Source of the DNA: Bosea sp. Tri-49
GTDB taxonomy: Bacteria; Pseudomonadota; Alphaproteobacteria; Rhizobiales; Beijerinckiaceae
Direction of reading: 5' to 3'
Assembly (NCBI RefSeq): GCF_003952665.1
Contig: NZ_CP017947.1
Coordinates: 124,001 to 188,000 of the forward strand
Length of the DNA: 64,000 bases
Part shown: positions 60,668 through 64,000 of the stretch, piece by piece
Position numbering within the stretch: the stretch's first letter is position 1
Layout: each line of letters begins with the position of its first letter
The notes under the pieces: model-generated
Database searches by the model: none
What the model was told of the DNA's origin: nothing
Seen by the model: the letters and a program-made list of their open reading frames with translations, nothing else
Position numbers and translations under genes: made by a program

Positions 60668-61561
60668 ATGCCGATCGGCGACCTGAACAGGCTTCGATGG
60701 TTCCAGCTCGTGGCGGAGGAGCGCAGCTTTACGCGCGCTGCTGCCCGGCTCGGCGTGGCCCAGTCAACGCTCAGCCACTCCATCAAGCAGCTCGAAGCAC
60801 AGATGGGCATCCGGCTATTGACGCGGACAACGCGCAACGTTGCGTTGACCGAGGCGGGCGAGCGGCTCTTGCAGACGATCGCGCCGCGCCTGACGGAGAT
60901 CGACGAGGAGATCGCCGCGCTGTCCGCGTTTCGCGACAAGCCCTCCGGCTCGATCAGGCTGACGCTATCGGATCACGCCCTGGACCGCGTCGTCTGGCCG
61001 AAGCTCAAGCCCGTCCTGAAGGACTATCCAGACGTCACCGTCGAGCTGATCCTCGACAGCACCTTCCGCAACATCGTCGAGGAAGGCTTCGACGCCGGCG
61101 TTCGTTTGGGCGAGAGCGTCGAGAAGGATATGATAGCCGTCCGGATCGGGCCTGACTGGCGCCTGGTCGCGGTCGCCTCGCCGGCCTATCTCGCCGCCCG
61201 TGGCACACCGCGCCATCCGAAGGATCTCGTCGGGCACGCCTGCATCAACATGCGCCACGAGAGCGCGGGCGGACTATATGCTTGGGAGTTCGAGAAGGAC
61301 GGGCAGGACCTCCGAGTGCGGGTGAGTGGTCAACTCACCTTCAACAACTCCTACGCGATGATCGACGCGGCCGTGAGCGGCTTCGGCATCGCCTACGTCC
61401 CGAACGACATCGTCGAGCGAGAGATGGAATCCGGGGCTCTGGTACAGGTGCTCGACGACTGGTCGCCCCTCTTCGACGGCTACTTCCTCTATTACCCGAG
61501 CCGCCGGCAGAACCTCCCGGCTTTCAAGGTAGTCGTCGCGGCGCTGAGGCACCGGGAGTGA
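60668..61561 (+). CDS. LysR-family transcriptional regulator
   Basis: A 297-residue regulator. The winged helix covers residues 1-65 (LVAEERSFTRAAARLGVAQS, then TLSHSIKQLEAQMGIRLLTR), and the effector domain follows with SGFGIAYVPNDIVE. The sequence belongs to the CrgA-like branch (DAGVRLGESVEKDMIAVRIG). It is divergent from the MFS/hydrolase group and should control it. The 122-bp gap contains several TCGA-centred imperfect repeats but no dyad strong enough to list. Confidence 0.93.
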   Translation: MPIGDLNRLRWFQLVAEERSFTRAAARLGVAQSTLSHSIKQLEAQMGIRLLTRTTRNVALTEAGERLLQTIAPRLTEIDEEIAALSAFRDKPSGSIRLTLSDHALDRVVWPKLKPVLKDYPDVTVELILDSTFRNIVEEGFDAGVRLGESVEKDMIAVRIGPDWRLVAVASPAYLAARGTPRHPKDLVGHACINMRHESAGGLYAWEFEKDGQDLRVRVSGQLTFNNSYAMIDAAVSGFGIAYVPNDIVEREMESGALVQVLDDWSPLFDGYFLYYPSRRQNLPAFKVVVAALRHRE

Positions 61562-61598
61562 AAGCGCTCCAAGTCGACATCGCTGAGCGGCCATGTGC

Positions 61599-61642
61599 GG
61601 ATGTCCGCTTTGCGACGTGTCTCCAATGTCGGGAAGTGGCGC
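61599..61642. repeat. Dispersed GTCCGC repeat, copy 12
   Basis: Half A GGATGTCCGCTTTGCGACG, half B CCAATGTCGGGAAGTGGCGC, 38 bases after the LysR stop. Between it and the lipoprotein gene at 61961 about 300 bases show no gene. Confidence 0.6.
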
Positions 61643-61960
61643 AGAACCGCCTATGAGCCCTCCCTGATTGAATCGGCGGCACTGTGAGCGGCCCCTCTTG
61701 GTTAGCTTTCGCGACGGTCGTACATGGCTACCTCGCCATTCTGGAGCGGCTTGCTGGAGGCCAACTACTCAGGGCCAGTCAGTCCCCGCCAGTCCACACC
61801 CTGGGGCTCGTCGCAGCAGATCGAGCACTTATCCGGCGCAACGCTGCCGCCGCACGGCGGCCGTTTCGCGGCTGCGATGCGGAACGCTGTCCTAAGGCCA
61901 GGCGGAACATCCCGGTACGGGGGAGCGTTGTCCGGCTACTCAACAGAAGGGGACAGTGTC

Positions 61961-62170
61961 GTGAAAATCTCGACAATAAGCCTTATCGGCGCCGCCGCTC
62001 TAACCCTCAGTGCGTGCGGCAATACAACGGAGCAGCGCATTGGCGGCGCCGCTGTCGGGGCAGGAACCGGGGCGGTGGTCGCCGGCCCGGTCGGAGCGGT
62101 CGTCGGCGGAGCGGCTGGGGCTGTCACAGCACCGTCAGTCGTGCGTAGCACCCGGCGTGCGACCCGCTAG
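61961..62170 (+). CDS. Glycine-zipper lipoprotein
   Basis: A 69-residue lipoprotein. GTG at 61961 follows AAGGGG. The signal ISLIGAAALTLSACG has the lipobox LSAC. The mature part is a glycine zipper (RIGGAAVGAGTGAVVAGPVG, then AVVGGAAGAV) that can insert into or pack along a membrane, and a basic end. Small proteins of this kind are common envelope components in Rhizobiales. A terminator follows 19 bases after the stop. Confidence 0.8.
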   Translation: MKISTISLIGAAALTLSACGNTTEQRIGGAAVGAGTGAVVAGPVGAVVGGAAGAVTAPSVVRSTRRATR

Positions 62171-62189
62171 AGCAAAACCATACCGAACA

Positions 62190-62217
62190 AAAAGGGCCGT
62201 CCTTTCGGGCGGCCTTT
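62190..62217 (+). terminator. Rho-independent terminator after the lipoprotein gene
   Basis: AAAGGGCCGTCC and GGGCGGCCTTT pair around TTTC to give a GC-rich stem that ends in CTTTC. It closes the gene at 61961-62170. Confidence 0.7.
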
Positions 62218-62346
62218 CGCTTGCCGAAGACGAGGCAGATCACTGCCTACCAGAAAGCCCGCTGAGACGGCCACCGCATCCATGCCGGTGCAAAGCATCA
62301 AAAGCTGCCCCCTGGTGCCGGGCGGCGATAAGCAGCGAGACGACGC

Positions 62347-62538
62347 TTGCAGCGCCGATTGTTGAGATGCTGGCGCTCCCGCCGTCTGTTGGGCTGGAGC
62401 TTTTCCTGCGTCCTGCGTTTCAGTGTCGCGGGGTCCGAATGCGCGGACATCGACCCCAATATCTGCTCCCCGTCCGACGGCTACGACCCCAACGAAGCGC
62501 ATCCTTTCAGCCAACTTCAAATGCAACCAGAGCCTTGA
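62347..62538 (+). CDS. Doubtful small secreted ORF
   Basis: The 3' half of this frame is coding-like and reads SECADIDPNICSPSDGYDP before a short polar end; the 5' half could be a poor signal peptide but starts with TTG and has no ribosome site. It may be a short real gene with a different start or the remnant of one. Otherwise 62218-62547 is empty. Confidence 0.25.
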   Translation: MQRRLLRCWRSRRLLGWSFSCVLRFSVAGSECADIDPNICSPSDGYDPNEAHPFSQLQMQPEP

Positions 62539-62547
62539 GCCGCGTTT

Positions 62548-62766
62548 CTAACTTGCTTCGTGCAAGCGAATGCCATTGTTCGGAAGTATCTCGATGCCAC
62601 CCCGTTCGAGCGCCCTCGTAATGCTGATCAAATTGTTTGCGATTGGGATACGCGCCCCGCGTTCGAAGTCCGCAATTGTCTGACGAGCAACATTTGCTTC
62701 GCGAGCTAACTCGTCTTGGCTCCAACCGAGCATCGCGCGCGCCCCGCGGCATTGAGCAATGCTCAA
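62548..62766 (-). CDS. XRE-family HTH regulator (small)
   Basis: A 72-residue protein that is almost only a Cro/C1-type helix-turn-helix: IAQCRGARAMLGWSQDELAR, EANVARQTIADFERGARIP and the fifth helix LISITRALERGGIEIL. The family typically starts a few residues before AQCRxARAxLGWSQ. Here that would be TTG at 62766, since no ATG is available, and longer frames upstream look non-coding. A perfect 16-bp palindrome lies 26 bases ahead of this start, a likely self-operator that would also affect the divergent gene at 62902. Confidence 0.85.
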   Translation of the reverse strand: MSIAQCRGARAMLGWSQDELAREANVARQTIADFERGARIPIANNLISITRALERGGIEILPNNGIRLHEAS

Positions 62767-62791
62767 ATTCGGGTGGGAGTTCGCAACTCTC

Positions 62792-62807
62792 TGATTGACG
62801 TCAATCA
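62792..62807. promoter_or_regulatory. Perfect 16-bp palindrome, likely XRE operator
   Basis: TGATTGACGTCAATCA is fully self-complementary. It overlaps a TTGACG that could be the -35 box of a plus-strand promoter, with TATTAT following at 62815. It lies between the XRE gene and the divergent gene at 62902. Confidence 0.65.
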
Positions 62808-62901
62808 ATTTGTCTATTATCCCATCTAGGTACAAACGGCCGGAAGGGCGCGGCAACGCCCTTCCGGCCTGACCACGCCTAAGCTGTCTGGAGCTCGGAT
62901 C

Positions 62902-63507
62902 ATGGCTGATTCCGACAATAGCACGACTGTGCCTTTCGTCACGACTGGACGGCAGCGTTGGACGGCACCCATAGCCCGCTCTGCGGATCGCGAGGCTGCT
63001 CACACAACAACATTAGCGGATCCGGCTTTGGCATTGTCACAGGCCTGGACCGAGGCTCATGCCGCGACGGCGGCGCAGTGCCTGAAGCAACAGCAGCTCG
63101 AGACCGCGTTGCTGGAGCGGGGGAGCTCTGTGGAGCTCGTTGGCGGACAACCTGCCAGCAGGGCAGGGGGCCGCGGCGGCATGAGGCGGGCCTACGCCGA
63201 AGCAAAGGCGGCCGAGGCACTGGCCGGTGCGCGCGAACAAGAGCTGCTGGAGCGCTTGGCCCGCACGCCCGCAACCTCGCTGGCAGGGATCGCCGCGAAG
63301 CTCTCCGTCATCGCGATCGAAGCGGAGGACAATACCGACCTGGCTGATTTTCCCGTGTCGCATGTCCGCTCCGCTCTTGAGGACCTTCGGCGTTTGATGG
63401 GCGGCGAAACCGTCGATTTACGCCCGGCATCGTCGGACGGCTGCGCAGAGGTCGGCGAACCCGACCTTTGCGGTGCGCAACGCCAACTCATTCAGCGGGA
63501 GAGGTGA
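62902..63507 (+). CDS. Hypothetical protein (201 aa)
   Basis: A soluble, mostly helical protein with Ala/Glu-rich heptad-like stretches (LSQAWTEAHAATAAQCLKQQ, then AYAEAKAAEALAGAREQELL) in the middle and a short acidic-to-basic end. GGAG stands eight bases before the ATG. It is divergent from the XRE regulator and ends one base before the binding-protein gene, so it could be co-transcribed with that gene. I do not recognise the family; similar helical proteins sit on Rhizobiales plasmids and prophages. Confidence 0.65.
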   Translation: MADSDNSTTVPFVTTGRQRWTAPIARSADREAAHTTTLADPALALSQAWTEAHAATAAQCLKQQQLETALLERGSSVELVGGQPASRAGGRGGMRRAYAEAKAAEALAGAREQELLERLARTPATSLAGIAAKLSVIAIEAEDNTDLADFPVSHVRSALEDLRRLMGGETVDLRPASSDGCAEVGEPDLCGAQRQLIQRER

Positions 63508-63508
63508 A

Positions 63509-64000
63509 ATGGCCGCACAGGCTGCGACAAGGATGGCACTGTTTGGGATCGCTGCGCTGCTGCTCATCTCGGACTGGACCGGCGCATCTGCCGAAACGAC
63601 CAAGGACCGGATCCTGCGCGAAGGCAGGATCGTCGTCGGCATCCACAACCGCTCGCCCTGGGGTTTTCGCGACGAGAAGACAGGCGAGCCCACCGGATGG
63701 CATCCCGACATTCTCAAGGCCGCCTTCGCCGAGCTCGGCGTCAAGAACCTGGAATTCCAGGTGACCGAGTTCGGGGCGCTCATCCCGGGCCTTCTCGCAG
63801 GCCGGTTCGACGCTGTCGCGTCGGGTCTGTCGATCACCCCTGAGCGTTGCAAACAGGTGGCCTTCGGCGCGCCGGACCTGCAGGCGCCGGACGCGGCCAT
63901 TGTCCGGGCTGGCAACCCCAGGAAGATCCACGGCTATGCCGACATCGCCGCCCAGGACGACATCGTCATGGGGGCCGGCCGCGGCAGCGTCGTCACCACC
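63509..64000 (+). CDS. ABC transporter substrate-binding protein, EhuB-like (partial)
   Basis: The first 164 codons of a family-3 solute-binding protein; the frame leaves the window at 64000. A signal peptide (LFGIAALLLISDWTGASAE) is followed by GRIVVGIHNRSPWGFRDE, then TEFGALIPGLLAGRFDAVAS and GLSITPERCKQVAF, a pattern close to EhuB of the ectoine/hydroxyectoine importer. GAGRGSVV is the start of the second lobe. The ribosome site GGGAGAGG fixes the start. The permease and ATPase genes should lie to the right; related amino-acid binders cannot be excluded. Confidence 0.85.
   Translation, partial: MAAQAATRMALFGIAALLLISDWTGASAETTKDRILREGRIVVGIHNRSPWGFRDEKTGEPTGWHPDILKAAFAELGVKNLEFQVTEFGALIPGLLAGRFDAVASGLSITPERCKQVAFGAPDLQAPDAAIVRAGNPRKIHGYADIAAQDDIVMGAGRGSVVTT

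Noticed and set aside
1-64000. CRISPR arrays, tRNA/rRNA genes, intact insertion sequences, replication origin
   Set aside because: Looked for regular spacer-repeat patterns, tRNA-like cloverleaf ends, transposase motifs and DnaA-box clusters; none seen by eye. A tRNAscan or ISfinder search was not possible here.

Overview
The window is high-GC DNA (roughly two thirds G+C by eye) from an alphaproteobacterium. The gene content fits Hyphomicrobiales (Rhizobiales), and a Bosea-like genome would suit it: a PaoABC-type aldehyde oxidoreductase, an EhuB-like ectoine-type binding protein, TPR regulators of the adenylate-cyclase-like kind, GntR/LysR/HxlR/AraC regulators beside catabolic genes, and many small Rhizobiales-type hypothetical proteins. 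No rRNA, tRNA, CRISPR array or intact transposase was found.

Layout. (1) 1-4156: a catabolic cluster with a GntR-FCD regulator, a LigA/LigB-type extradiol dioxygenase, an isochorismatase-fold amidase and an ACMSD-type amidohydrolase. The four enzyme genes overlap or nearly touch. (2) 4226-7421: a LysR regulator divergent from an NmrA-like reductase and an MFS pump, with a 23-bp inverted repeat between them. (3) 7777-15155: one minus-strand operon (alpha/beta hydrolase, XapX, YtcJ-type amidohydrolase, DoxX, MFS with monooxygenase-like tail, AlgE-type porin, isochorismatase-like hydrolase), closed by a clear terminator and facing an HxlR regulator. (4) 16302-22017: an ABC-2 exporter, acylphosphatase, a methyltransferase and an alpha/beta-hydrolase/LuxR fusion. 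(5) 22018-25811: paoCBA. (6) 25966-32511: decayed genes (SRAP, LigD), small hypotheticals and an SbcD/YhaN-like pair. (7) 32757-43085: a region that looks like a duplicated unit. It holds an autotransporter and its 3' remnant, an RTX protein, a membrane-anchored P450, a small secreted protein, a winged-helix/TPR regulator and an AraC regulator, with repeated operator arrays. (8) 43317-52623: an envelope module (MscS channel, HlyD-type protein, small membrane and periplasmic proteins), a second TPR regulator, a DUF900-type hydrolase and lipoproteins. (9) 53065-57555: a lower-GC, tightly overlapping trio (metallophosphoesterase, P-loop ATPase, unknown Rossmann-like protein) that looks like a transferred defence-type system. 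(10) 57746-64000: hydrolase, MFS and LysR genes, an XRE regulator with a perfect palindrome, and an ABC substrate-binding protein cut by the window edge.

Two signals stand out beyond the genes. One is a family of about a dozen short decayed intergenic repeats, with the core GTCCGC in two halves, that often lie at gene ends and at the edges of broken genes or transferred DNA. The other is a pair of shared cis-regulatory arrays in 35-43 kb: 11-bp-phased TTTC boxes in front of the P450 and the small secreted protein, and 20-bp direct repeats in front of the AraC gene and the autotransporter. Together they suggest two local regulons built by segmental duplication.
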